Shown: positions 25,590-33,397 of the stretch, piece after piece
Numbering within the stretch: position 1 is the stretch's first letter
How the letters are laid out: each line of letters starts with the position of its first letter
Assembly: GCF_000145235.1 (NCBI RefSeq)
Contig: NC_014391.1
Coordinates: 4,844,001-4,908,000 of the forward strand
DNA length: 64,000 nucleotides
Direction: 5' to 3'
DNA from: Micromonospora aurantiaca ATCC 27029
GTDB taxonomy: Bacteria; Actinomycetota; Actinomycetes; Mycobacteriales; Micromonosporaceae
Position numbers and translations under genes: made by a program
Notes under the pieces: model-generated
What the model was told of the DNA's origin: nothing
What the model saw: the letters and a program-made list of their open reading frames with translations, nothing else
The model's database searches: none

Positions 25590-26507
25590 ATGACCCCTTC
25601 CGACACCTGGGGCATCCCCGGCCCCGTCTTCCTGCGCTGGTACCTGCTGCTCGCCGTCGTCCTGGTGGTCGGCGCGATCGTCTACCGGCGGCGGATGCTG
25701 GCGGGCACGGCGGTGACCGTGAACGGCGACCTGGGTCCGCAGCAGGTCGCGTACCTCAACGGTGGTGACCAGCTCGCCGTCTGGGCCGCGCTCGGCGGGC
25801 TGCGCCACTCCGGCGCGGTCGGCGTACGACCGGACCGGCGGCTCACCACGGGCGGCCCGCTGCCGGCCGGGGCCACCCCGCTGGACCAGGCGGTCCACCA
25901 CGCGGCGAGCCGGGGTCTGCGTACCCGGGAGCTGGCCGCCGACGAGTGGGTCCGGCGCGCGCTCGACGACCTGCGCGACGGCCTGGTACGCCGGGGCCTG
26001 GCACTGGACCAGGAGCGGCGCCGGACGCTGCGGCGCGGCGCGCTGCTGGTCGGAGCCCTGCTGGCGATCGGCATCGTGCGCGCGGTCTCCGGGCTGCTCA
26101 ACGACCGGCCCACCGGCTGGCTGCTGCTCAGCCTGTTCCCGCTCGGCCTGGCGTTCGTGCTGCTCAACCGCGTGCCCTGGCGGACCCGGGCGGCCACCGC
26201 CGCGCTGAACGACATGCGCCGCCGGCACGCCTGGCTGCGGCCGGCCGCCGGACCCGCGTACTCCACGTACGGCGCGACCGACGTGGCGCTGGGCGTGGCG
26301 CTGTTCGGCACCGCCACGCTCTGGACGATGGACCCGGGCTTCGCGGAGCAGGCCGAGATCCAGCGGCAGGCGATGGGCAACGCGGGTGGCGCCAGCTCCG
26401 GCACCTCGTGCGGCGGCGGAGCGACCGCCGGCGGCGGCTCCTGCGGGGGCGGCAGCTCGTGCGGCGGGGGTGGTGGCTGCGGCGGGGGCGGCGGGTGCGG
26501 CGGATGA
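25590..26507 (+). CDS. TIGR04222-type membrane protein with periodic Cys/Gly C-terminal tail
   Basis: A 305-residue membrane protein from ATG 25590 (GGAG upstream). Helices lie at about 14-31, 152-170, 176-193 and 230-247, with a soluble loop ~45-150 (LNGGDQLAVWAALGGLRHSG) typical of the TIGR04222 domain. From residue ~265 the chain becomes Gly/Ser/Ala only, with Cys at 274, 285, 291, 297 and 303; the last four are spaced exactly six apart and the protein ends CGG. The stop overlaps the start of the MNIO-family gene as ATGA, so the two are coupled. The tail is a plausible substrate for that enzyme; this is inference. Confidence 0.85.
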   Translation: MTPSDTWGIPGPVFLRWYLLLAVVLVVGAIVYRRRMLAGTAVTVNGDLGPQQVAYLNGGDQLAVWAALGGLRHSGAVGVRPDRRLTTGGPLPAGATPLDQAVHHAASRGLRTRELAADEWVRRALDDLRDGLVRRGLALDQERRRTLRRGALLVGALLAIGIVRAVSGLLNDRPTGWLLLSLFPLGLAFVLLNRVPWRTRAATAALNDMRRRHAWLRPAAGPAYSTYGATDVALGVALFGTATLWTMDPGFAEQAEIQRQAMGNAGGASSGTSCGGGATAGGGSCGGGSSCGGGGGCGGGGGCGG

Positions 26508-27322
26508 GCGGCCCGTCCGGCGTCGGCATCGGCTGGCGCCCCGAGATCGCCGGTTTCGTCGCCGGGCTGCCGGGGCTGCGCTTCGTCGAGGTGGTCGCGG
26601 AGGCGGTCGCCCCGGCCGGGCCGCTCCCGGACGGGCTCGCCGAGCTGCGCGGACGCGGCGTCGACGTCGTACCCCACGGGGTGCGGCTGTCCCTCGGCGG
26701 CGCCGAGCCGGTCGACCCGGCGCGGGTGGCGCACCTGGCCGGGGTGGCCGCGGCCCTGGACGCGCCGCTGGTGAGCGAGCACATCGCGTTCGTGCGGGCC
26801 GGCGGCCTGGAGGCCGGTCACCTGCTGCCGCTGCCGCGCAGCCGCGAGGCCGTGGCAGCGGTGGTGGCGAACGTCCGGCGGACGCAGGCGGAGCTGCCGG
26901 TGCCGCTGGCCCTGGAGCCGATCGCGGCGCTGTTCGACTGGCCGGACGACGAACTGGACGAGGCGGACTTCCTCACCGAGATCCTCGACGCCACCGACGC
27001 GCTGCTGCTGCTCGACGTGGCGAACGTGCACGCCAACGCCCGCAACCGGGGCGGCGACCCGGCCGCGCTGCTGGACCGGCTGCCGCTGGAACGCATCGCC
27101 TACGTGCACGTCGCGGGCGGCGCCGAGCACGGCGGCTTCTACCACGACACGCACACCGATCCGGTGCCCGAGGCCGTGCTGGACCTGGTCCGCGAGCTGT
27201 GCGCCCGGCGCCGGCCGCCCGCGCTGCTGCTGGAACGCGACGGGCACTACCCGCCCGCCGCCGAGCTGCGCGGCGAGCTGGACGCGCTGGCCGCCGCCTC
27301 CGGCCACCCGGTGGTCACGTGA
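26504..27322 (+). CDS. DUF692 / MNIO-family multinuclear iron enzyme
   Basis: A 272-residue TIM-barrel protein of the DUF692 (MNIO) family, which includes MbnB, TglH and ChrH, enzymes that use two or three iron ions to remodel Cys residues of peptides. Expected ligand positions are H58 (VPHGVRLSLGG), E92/H93 (VSEHIAF), E138 (LALEPIA), D171 and N174 (LLLDVANVHANARN), H202 (AYVHVAGG), D215/H217 (YHDTHTDP) and E244/D246 (LLERDGHYPP). The usual ENxS is EPIA here. Its start overlaps the Cys-tail gene and its stop overlaps the next gene as GTGA. The context fits a modifying enzyme, its protein substrate and a partner. Confidence 0.9.
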   Translation: MSGPSGVGIGWRPEIAGFVAGLPGLRFVEVVAEAVAPAGPLPDGLAELRGRGVDVVPHGVRLSLGGAEPVDPARVAHLAGVAAALDAPLVSEHIAFVRAGGLEAGHLLPLPRSREAVAAVVANVRRTQAELPVPLALEPIAALFDWPDDELDEADFLTEILDATDALLLLDVANVHANARNRGGDPAALLDRLPLERIAYVHVAGGAEHGGFYHDTHTDPVPEAVLDLVRELCARRRPPALLLERDGHYPPAAELRGELDALAAASGHPVVT

Positions 27323-27765
27323 GCGGCGACCTGGCGGCCCGGCAGGCCGAGCTGGTCGCCGCGCTCGTCGCCGGTGGACCGCTGCCGCCCGGCTTCGCCC
27401 CGGCCCCGGTCGAGGCGGCCCGCCGAGCGCTGCTGCGCAAGCGGGCCGGGGACGTGGCCCGGCACTGGCCGCTGGTCGCCGCCGGCCTCGGACCGGACTG
27501 GCCGGCCGCGTTCACCACGTGGGCCGACGGCCGTCCCACGAACGGGTCGCTGCGCGACGGCTGGGACCTGGCCCGCGACCTGCGCGACCGGGACGCGCTG
27601 CCGCCGCTGGGCACGGAGGAGCTGGCCGTGCGCGAGGCCGCGAGCCGCTACGACGGCCGCCGTCCGCCCCGGCCACGCCGGCTGCCGGCCCTCGCCCGCG
27701 TCGGCGGCGCCGTCGCGGTCCAGGTCGCCGGCCGGGTACGCCTGGTGCGGCCCGCCCCGCGCTGA
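27319..27765 (+). CDS. small partner protein of the MNIO enzyme (putative)
   Basis: A 148-residue helical protein from GTG 27319, overlapping the MNIO stop. FAPAPVEAARRALLRKRAGD followed by VARHWPLVAAGLGPDWPAAF and GSLRDGWDLARDLR resembles in layout the helical N-terminal domain of proteins encoded next to DUF692 genes (DUF2063-like or MbnC-type partners). I see the pattern, not a certain family match. The C-terminal 35 residues are basic (RRPPRPRRLPALARV). It may help the MNIO enzyme recognise its substrate. No catalytic motif is visible. Confidence 0.65.
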   Translation: MSGDLAARQAELVAALVAGGPLPPGFAPAPVEAARRALLRKRAGDVARHWPLVAAGLGPDWPAAFTTWADGRPTNGSLRDGWDLARDLRDRDALPPLGTEELAVREAASRYDGRRPPRPRRLPALARVGGAVAVQVAGRVRLVRPAPR

Positions 27766-27796
27766 CAGGCACCCGCCGGTACGGCAGGATCGGTGC

Positions 27797-28558
27797 ATGG
27801 ATCTCGGACTCGCCGACCGGGTGTACGTGCTCACCGGCGCCTCCGGCGGCCTCGGCTTCGCCACCGCCGAACACCTCGTCGCCGACGGCGCCCGGGTGGT
27901 CGTCTCCGCGCGTACCCCGGAACGGGTGGCCGCCGCCGTCGAGGCGCTCGGCGACCCGCAGCGGGCGATCGGGCTGACCGCCGACCTCGCCGACCCCGCC
28001 ACCCCGGAGCGGCTCGTCGCCGCCGCCCGCGAACACTTCGGCCGCCTCGACGGCGCGCTGATCTCGGTCGGCGGCCCGCCGCCCGGCACCGCCGCCACCG
28101 TCACCGACGAGCAGTGGCGGGAGTCGTTCGAGACGGTCTTCCTGGGCAGCGTCCGGCTCGCCCGCACGGTGGCCGGCGCGCTCACCGACGGCGGCGCGAT
28201 CGGGCTGGTGCTGTCCACCTCGGTACGCGGACCACTACCAGGGCTCGGCATCTCCAACGGCCTGCGGCCGGGTCTGGCAGGCGTGGCCAAGGACATGGCC
28301 GACGAGTTCGGCCCGCGCGGCATACGCGTGGTCAGCCTGCTGCCGGGACGGATCATGACCGACCGCAACCGGGAACTGCTGGCCGGTTCCGGCGATCCCG
28401 AGCGGGCCCGCGCGCAGGCCGAGGCGGCGATCCCGCTCGGGCGCATCGGCGACCCGGCGGAGTTCGGCAGGGTGGCCGCGTTCCTGCTCTCCCCCGCCGC
28501 CGGGTACGTCACCGGGATCACCGTTCCGGTCGACGGCGGCGCGCTGCGCGGGCTGTGA
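27797..28558 (+). CDS. SDR-family protein lacking the usual catalytic Tyr-Lys
   Basis: A 253-residue SDR fold: TGASGGLG nucleotide-binding loop, DLADPATPERLVAAA, ALISVGGPPPG in place of NNAG, catalytic-type Ser in VLSTSVRG, and C-terminal GYVTGITVPVDGGALRG. Where YxxxK is expected the sequence reads ISNGLRPGLAGVAKDMADEF, so Tyr and Lys are replaced by Asn and Arg. Either the enzyme uses another acid/base or it is not a classical dehydrogenase. CAGGAT lies six bases before the ATG. It starts 31 bp after the MNIO-partner stop and might belong to that operon. Confidence 0.85.
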   Translation: MDLGLADRVYVLTGASGGLGFATAEHLVADGARVVVSARTPERVAAAVEALGDPQRAIGLTADLADPATPERLVAAAREHFGRLDGALISVGGPPPGTAATVTDEQWRESFETVFLGSVRLARTVAGALTDGGAIGLVLSTSVRGPLPGLGISNGLRPGLAGVAKDMADEFGPRGIRVVSLLPGRIMTDRNRELLAGSGDPERARAQAEAAIPLGRIGDPAEFGRVAAFLLSPAAGYVTGITVPVDGGALRGL

Positions 28559-28616
28559 CGGTGGCTGCGGTGGTCGGGCTTCCCGCGGCGGGCCGGTCAC
28601 CCGGGACGGTGGGCCG

Positions 28617-29237
28617 GTGAGCGATCGACGGCGGCCGGCCGGTGGGCGGCCCGAGGCCGCGCCCGGACCGGGCACGCCCGCCCGCCGCCACCCCCGGCCC
28701 AGCCGCGAGCAGCTCGCCGCGGCGGCCGACCGGCTGCTGCCCGACGTGATCGCGCCCGGCCTCGACGTGCTGTTCGTCGGCATCAACCCGGGCCTGTGGT
28801 CGGCGGCCACCGGCTGGCACTTCGCCCGCCCGGGCAACCGGTTCTGGCCCGCCCTGCACCGGGGTGGCTTCACACCACGCCTGCTGCACCCCAGCGAACA
28901 GGACACGCTCCCGGCGCTGGGCCTCGGGATCACCAACATGGTGGCCCGGGCCAGCGCCCGCGCCGACGAGCTGACCGCCGACGAACTCGTCGACGGCGCC
29001 GCCACGCTCACCGCGAAGGTCGAGCGCTACCGGCCGCGCTGGGTGGCTGTGGTCGGTGTGACCGCGTACCGGATCGGGTTCGCCCGGCCGAAGGCCGGTT
29101 TCGGGCCGCAGCCGGAGACGCTCGCGGCGGCCCGGCTCTGGGTGCTGCCCAACCCGAGCGGCCTGAACGCCCACTTCACGCCGGAGACGCTCGGCGCCGC
29201 GTTCGCCGAGCTGCGCGCCGCGGTCGCCGCGGGCTAG
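28617..29237 (+). CDS. mug: mismatch-specific uracil/thymine-DNA glycosylase (Mug)
   Basis: A 206-residue member of the Mug/TDG branch of uracil-DNA glycosylases. The active-site loop is VLFVGINPGLWSAATGWHFA followed by RPGNRFWPAL, with Asn in GINPG. The DNA-wedge loop is VLPNPSGLNAHFTPE. It removes U or T from G mismatches in base-excision repair. The N-terminal ~30 residues are Pro/Arg-rich and disordered, and GTG 28617 is the start. Its stop shares the palindrome CTAG (29234-29237) with the stop of the convergent ABC gene. Confidence 0.92.
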   Translation: MSDRRRPAGGRPEAAPGPGTPARRHPRPSREQLAAAADRLLPDVIAPGLDVLFVGINPGLWSAATGWHFARPGNRFWPALHRGGFTPRLLHPSEQDTLPALGLGITNMVARASARADELTADELVDGAATLTAKVERYRPRWVAVVGVTAYRIGFARPKAGFGPQPETLAAARLWVLPNPSGLNAHFTPETLGAAFAELRAAVAAG

Positions 29238-31228
29238 TTGGCGGCCGCCGGGGGCATGGCCTCGTGGGCGACGTAGGTGCCCATCGGCACCGTGGTCACC
29301 ACCGGCTCGGGCTGCTCGGCCTCGGTGTGGGGCGCCGGCGAGTCGGTGACCGCGAACTGGGTGCGGTACAGCTCGGCGTACAGGCCGCCGACCGCCACCA
29401 GCTCGTCGTGCCGGCCGCGCTCCACGATCCGGCCCTCGTCGAGCACGAGGATCTGGTCGGCGTCGCGCACTGTGGAGAGCCGGTGCGCGATCACCAGCGC
29501 GGTACGCCCGGTCAGCGCCACGGACAACGCCCGCTGCACCGCAGCCTCGCTCTCCGAGTCCAGGTGGGCGGTGGCCTCGTCGAGGATCACGATCGACGGG
29601 GCCTTGAGCAGCAGCCGCGCGATGGCGATGCGCTGCTTCTCGCCGCCGGAGAAGCGGTAGCCCCGCTCGCCGACCGTCGTGTCGAGCCCGTCCGGCAGCG
29701 CCCGGACCAGGTCGGCGACCTGCGCGCCGGCCAGCGCCGCCCAGATCTCGTCGTCGGTGGCGTCGGGCTTGGCGTAGCGCAGGTTCTCCCGGATCGTCTC
29801 GTGGAACAGGTGCGAGTCCTGGGTGACCACGCCGATCTCGTCGCGCAGCGAGGCGAGCGTCGCGTCCCGCATGTCGACGCCACCGACCAGCACCTGGCCG
29901 TCGCTGACGTCGTAGATCCGGGAGATCAGCATGGACAGCGTCGACTTGCCCGCCCCGGAGGGGCCGACCAGTGCCACCATCTGCCCCGGCTCGACGGCGA
30001 ACGAGACACCCCTGAGCACCGGCTCGTTCACCGTGCGGTCGAGGGTCGAGACCTCCTCCAGGGAGGCGAGCGACACCTCGGCGGCGCTCGGGTAGCGGAA
30101 GCGCACGTCGCGGAACTCGACCCGGCCGTTGCCGCGCGGCACCGGTACCGCGTCGGGCTTCTCGGCGATGGACGGGCGCAGGTCGAGCACCTCGAAGACC
30201 CGGTCGAAGGAGACGAGCGCGCTCATCACGTCGACCCGGACGTTGGACAGCGCGGTCAGCGGGCCGTAGAGGCGGGTCAGCAGCAGTGCGAGCTTGACGA
30301 CGGTGCCGGCGCTGACCGCCCCGGTGACCGCCAGCCAGCCGCCCACGCCGTACGTCAGCGCCTGGGCCAGCGACGCGACGAGCAGCATCGCGACGAAGAA
30401 CGTCCGCGAGTACATCGCGGACTGGATGCCGATGTCGCGTACGCGCTCGGCCCGGCGGGCGAACCGGTCGGCCTCCACCTCCGGCGCGCCGAACAGCTTG
30501 ACCAGGAGCGCGCCCGCGACGCCGAACCGCTCGGTCATCGTGGCGTTCATCTTGGCGTCGAGGTTGTACGACTCGCGGGTGATCTCGGCCAGCCGCCGGC
30601 CGACCCGGCGGGCCGGGATGATGAAGATCGGCAGCAGCACCAGCGCCATCACGGTGATCTGCCAGGACAGCACGAGCATCGCCCCGGCGGTGAGCACGAG
30701 CTGGATGACGTTGCTGACCACGCCGGACAGCGTCGAGGTGAACGCGCGCTGGGCGCCGAGCACGTCGTTGTTGAGCCGGCTGACCAGGGCGCCGGTCTGG
30801 GTGCGGGTGAAGAACTGCAACGGCATCCGCTGGACGTGGTCGTACACCCGGGTGCGCAGGTCGAGGATGATGCCCTCGCCGATGCGGGCCGAATACCACC
30901 GCTGGACCAGGGAGAACAGCGCGTCGGCCACGGCGAGCGCGGCGATGATCAGGGCGAGCCGGACCACTGTCGAGCGGGCGTCCGGGCCGCCCCCGGCGAT
31001 CGCGTCGATGACGTCGCCGGCGAGCAGCGGCGTGGCCACGCCGATCACAGCGGCGACGATCACGGTGATCAGGAAGACGACGATGTCGCGCCGGTAGGGC
31101 CGGGCGAACGCGACGATCCGCCGGGCGGTGCCGCGCTTGAGCTCGTGGGCGGAGACCTCGTCACGGTTACGCAGCGACCGGAGCATGCTCCAGCCGCCCA
31201 TGCCGCCGCCGGCCATCGGGTGGGACAC
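29234..31228 (-). CDS. ABC exporter (fused membrane and ATPase domains)
   Basis: A 664-residue type IV ABC exporter half-transporter. Six membrane helices span about 45-340. The ATPase has Walker A VGPSGAGKST, Q-loop VTQDSHLF, signature FSGGEKQRIA (Phe replaces Leu of LSGGQ), Walker B IVILDEATAHLD and H-loop VIAHRLS. Residues ~375-385 carry an insertion (EVSLASLEEVSTLDRTVNEP) between the first strands of the nucleotide-binding domain. Start GTG 31228 has GGAGGTGA upstream. It probably forms a homodimer exporting lipids or drugs. It is monocistronic and convergent with mug. Confidence 0.95.
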   Translation of the reverse strand: MSHPMAGGGMGGWSMLRSLRNRDEVSAHELKRGTARRIVAFARPYRRDIVVFLITVIVAAVIGVATPLLAGDVIDAIAGGGPDARSTVVRLALIIAALAVADALFSLVQRWYSARIGEGIILDLRTRVYDHVQRMPLQFFTRTQTGALVSRLNNDVLGAQRAFTSTLSGVVSNVIQLVLTAGAMLVLSWQITVMALVLLPIFIIPARRVGRRLAEITRESYNLDAKMNATMTERFGVAGALLVKLFGAPEVEADRFARRAERVRDIGIQSAMYSRTFFVAMLLVASLAQALTYGVGGWLAVTGAVSAGTVVKLALLLTRLYGPLTALSNVRVDVMSALVSFDRVFEVLDLRPSIAEKPDAVPVPRGNGRVEFRDVRFRYPSAAEVSLASLEEVSTLDRTVNEPVLRGVSFAVEPGQMVALVGPSGAGKSTLSMLISRIYDVSDGQVLVGGVDMRDATLASLRDEIGVVTQDSHLFHETIRENLRYAKPDATDDEIWAALAGAQVADLVRALPDGLDTTVGERGYRFSGGEKQRIAIARLLLKAPSIVILDEATAHLDSESEAAVQRALSVALTGRTALVIAHRLSTVRDADQILVLDEGRIVERGRHDELVAVGGLYAELYRTQFAVTDSPAPHTEAEQPEPVVTTVPMGTYVAHEAMPPAAAN

Positions 31229-31348
31229 TCGTCACCTCCGGGTCGTCGGGGCAGCATGAACCGTCGGAGTCCATTCTCCCGACGCCTGTGACAACCTCGC
31301 GAGTAACCCGGATCTTCCCGAACGGTCCTTACGAAATCGCCGTACCGG

Positions 31349-32116
31349 CTATTCGCCCCGCCCGGCCAGGTCCCGGATCCGCCGGGTCTGCGCCTCGCGC
31401 TCGGCGCGCTGCTGCTCGGCGTGCGAGCGCACGGCCGCGCCCGCGAGCAGCGCCTTGATCTCGATGATCGCGTCCCGGTTGTTGGCGAGCAGCCCGGCGG
31501 AGAGATCACGCACCGCGCCGTCCAGCTCGTCGTTCGGCACCACGAGCGTGGCCAGACCGATCCGGTCCGCCTCGGCGGCGTCCATCCGCCGGCCGGTGGC
31601 GCAGATCTCCAGCGCCCGGGAGTAGCCGACCAGCTCGACCAGGCGGCGCGTGCCGGCCAGGTCGGGAACCAGGCCGAGGGTCACCTCGGCCATCGAGAGC
31701 TTCGCGTCGGCGGCGAGCACCCGCATGTCGCAGGCCAGCGCCAGCTGGAAGCCGGCGCCGATGGCGTGGCCCTGAACCGCGGCGATCGACACCACGTCCG
31801 GCCGGTGCAGCCAGGTGAAACCGTCCTGATAGCCGGCGATCCGGTCGGCGCACTCCGCCTCCGGCATCGCGGCCAGCTCGGCGAAGGAGCCCGGCCCGGT
31901 CGCACCGGCGACCGCCAGGTCCAGGCCCGCGGAGAAGGCGCGCCCCTCTCCGCGTACGACGACGACGCGTACGTCGCCGGGCAGGTCGCGGGAGAAGTCG
32001 CTCATCGCGCGCCACATCGCCGGGGTCTGGGCGTTGAGCACGTCGGGCCGGCACAACGTCACCGTCGCGACCGGCCCGTCGCAGTCGAAGCGCACTCCGG
32101 TCGTCTCGGCGGTCAC
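31349..32116 (-). CDS. enoyl-CoA hydratase/isomerase family protein
   Basis: A 255-residue crotonase-fold protein starting GTG 32116 (VTAETTGVRFDCDGPVATVT). The oxyanion-hole regions are GRAFSAGLDLAV and VQGHAIGAGFQLALACD. EVTLGLVPDLAGTRRLVELV lacks a Glu at one typical hydratase position (PD follows LV), so it may be an isomerase or a hydratase with one acid. It would act on acyl-CoAs in fatty-acid or related degradation. It lies alone, 43 bp downstream of the small HTH gene on the same strand. Confidence 0.88.
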   Translation of the reverse strand: MTAETTGVRFDCDGPVATVTLCRPDVLNAQTPAMWRAMSDFSRDLPGDVRVVVVRGEGRAFSAGLDLAVAGATGPGSFAELAAMPEAECADRIAGYQDGFTWLHRPDVVSIAAVQGHAIGAGFQLALACDMRVLAADAKLSMAEVTLGLVPDLAGTRRLVELVGYSRALEICATGRRMDAAEADRIGLATLVVPNDELDGAVRDLSAGLLANNRDAIIEIKALLAGAAVRSHAEQQRAEREAQTRRIRDLAGRGE

Positions 32117-32159
32117 CGGACACCCCGGAACGCGCTGATGGACGACGCTGGGGGGCGGG

Positions 32160-32387
32160 TCACGCCTTCTTCCGGCGCCGGGCGCCGCCGCGCTGCCGCA
32201 GCTGCACCCCGGACTCGGTGAGCACCCGGTGGATGAACCCGTAGGAACGGCCGGTCGAGGCCGCCAGAGCACGGATGCTCTCTCCGCCGGTGTACCGCTT
32301 TACCAGGTCTTTGGCGAGCGTCTGACGCTCGGCCCCGACGATCCGGCGACCCTTCTCAGTGCTGGTGGCTGTGCCGGTGGCTGCCAT
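32160..32387 (-). CDS. small helix-turn-helix DNA-binding protein
   Basis: A 75-residue basic protein with GAGGA before ATG 32387. Core: LAKDLVKRYTGGESIRALAA followed by STGRSYGFIHRVLTESGVQL, a helix-turn-helix, and a basic tail RQRGGARRRKKA. This exact small protein type is conserved in actinobacteria. It resembles a nucleoid-associated or repressor-type protein, but no target is evident. It precedes the enoyl-CoA hydratase gene. Confidence 0.85.
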   Translation of the reverse strand: MAATGTATSTEKGRRIVGAERQTLAKDLVKRYTGGESIRALAASTGRSYGFIHRVLTESGVQLRQRGGARRRKKA

Positions 32388-32571
32388 GCTGATTCCTCAC
32401 GTCCCAGACTGTGCGGTTCGGATACGGTCCCACCTATTAGACCGCCTCGGACGATCATGCGCCAGATATCAACTATTCGCCAACCGACACGCTACGCAAT
32501 GTCAGCTTCCCGATAGAGTGATCCTTCCGGCCGGCTGATCCGTACCGGCCCGCCGGACGAACCCGCCGGCG

Positions 32572-32640
32572 CCACTTCGGCGAAGTGGCGGCATCGCCGC
32601 GCTCCGGACACCTCCACTTCGGCGAGCTGGTGTGGATCAT
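32572..32640. repeat. palindromic element, family D (decayed copy)
   Basis: CCACTTCGGCGAAGTGG (32572-32588) is itself a hairpin, and the segment continues to a GGATCAT end. It aligns with the family D element at 43370-43450 over GTGGCGGCATC, a CTCCG middle and CCACTTCGGCG. Confidence 0.65.
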
Positions 32641-32678
32641 GCGGATGACGGGTGCGCGGGGGCCGTATCGTGCCCGGG

Positions 32679-33281
32679 GTGTTCGACGTGATCACGGCCG
32701 CGGCGGGTGCGGCCGGCGTGTTCGCCGCCACCAACCTCGACGACATCGTCGTGCTCACCGTGCTGTTCGTGGCGGCCCGGCACAACGGCCGGCCCCGGCC
32801 CTGGCAGATCGTCGCCGGGCAGTACGCGGGCATCGGCGCGCTCGTCGCGGTCGCGGTGGTGGCCGCCGCCGGGCTGCTCGTGGTGCCGGATCCGTGGCCC
32901 GGCCTGCTCGGGTTGCTGCCGGTCGCGCTCGGCGTCCGCGCGCTGCTGACCCGGCGCGACGACGACGAACCGCCGGCGGTGGTCGGCAGCCTGCTCGGCG
33001 TCGCCGGGGTGACGATCGCGAACGGCGCCGACAACATCGCCGTCTACGTGCCGGTGTTCCGCGCCCTCGACCCGGTCACCGGGCTGATCTGGCTGCTGGT
33101 GTTCGCCGTGCTGGTGGCCGTGTGGTGCGCGGTCGCCGCCGCGCTCGGCGGGCACCCCCGGGTGGTGGCGCTGGTCGGCCGCGCCGGCCACTGGCTGGTC
33201 CCGGCGATCTTCATCGCCATCGGCGCGACCATCCTGCTCACCTCCGGCGTCCTCCCCCACCTGGCCGCCCTCCTGCCCTGA
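32679..33281 (+). CDS. cadmium-resistance (CadD-like) membrane transporter
   Basis: A 200-residue membrane protein. FAATNLDDIVVLTVLFVAAR and VTIANGADNIAVYVPVF are the paired N-D/ADN motifs of CadD/LysE-superfamily transporters. Six helices are visible. The start at GTG 32679 is preferred over GTG 32652 because TATCGT (32666-32671) lies seven bases upstream, suggesting a leaderless mRNA. The substrate may be cadmium or another cation; expression context gives no further clue. Confidence 0.82.
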   Translation: MFDVITAAAGAAGVFAATNLDDIVVLTVLFVAARHNGRPRPWQIVAGQYAGIGALVAVAVVAAAGLLVVPDPWPGLLGLLPVALGVRALLTRRDDDEPPAVVGSLLGVAGVTIANGADNIAVYVPVFRALDPVTGLIWLLVFAVLVAVWCAVAAALGGHPRVVALVGRAGHWLVPAIFIAIGATILLTSGVLPHLAALLP

Positions 33282-33314
33282 CCGACCGCCCCACCCACCC
33301 CGCCGCCCCACCCC

Positions 33315-33375
33315 GTCGATCATGAAGTTGACGGCGATCTGGATCTCCAGAAGTGCCGTCAACTTCATGATCGAC
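33315..33375. repeat. palindromic element, family A (copy 2)
   Basis: Perfect 21-bp arms at 33315-33335 and 33355-33375 with a 19-nt loop. The arms match family A at 664-724. The element lies between the convergent cadD-like and ABC-F genes and may act as a terminator. Confidence 0.85.
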
Positions 33376-33397
33376 CGGCAAGAAAGGGGGTGGGGGG

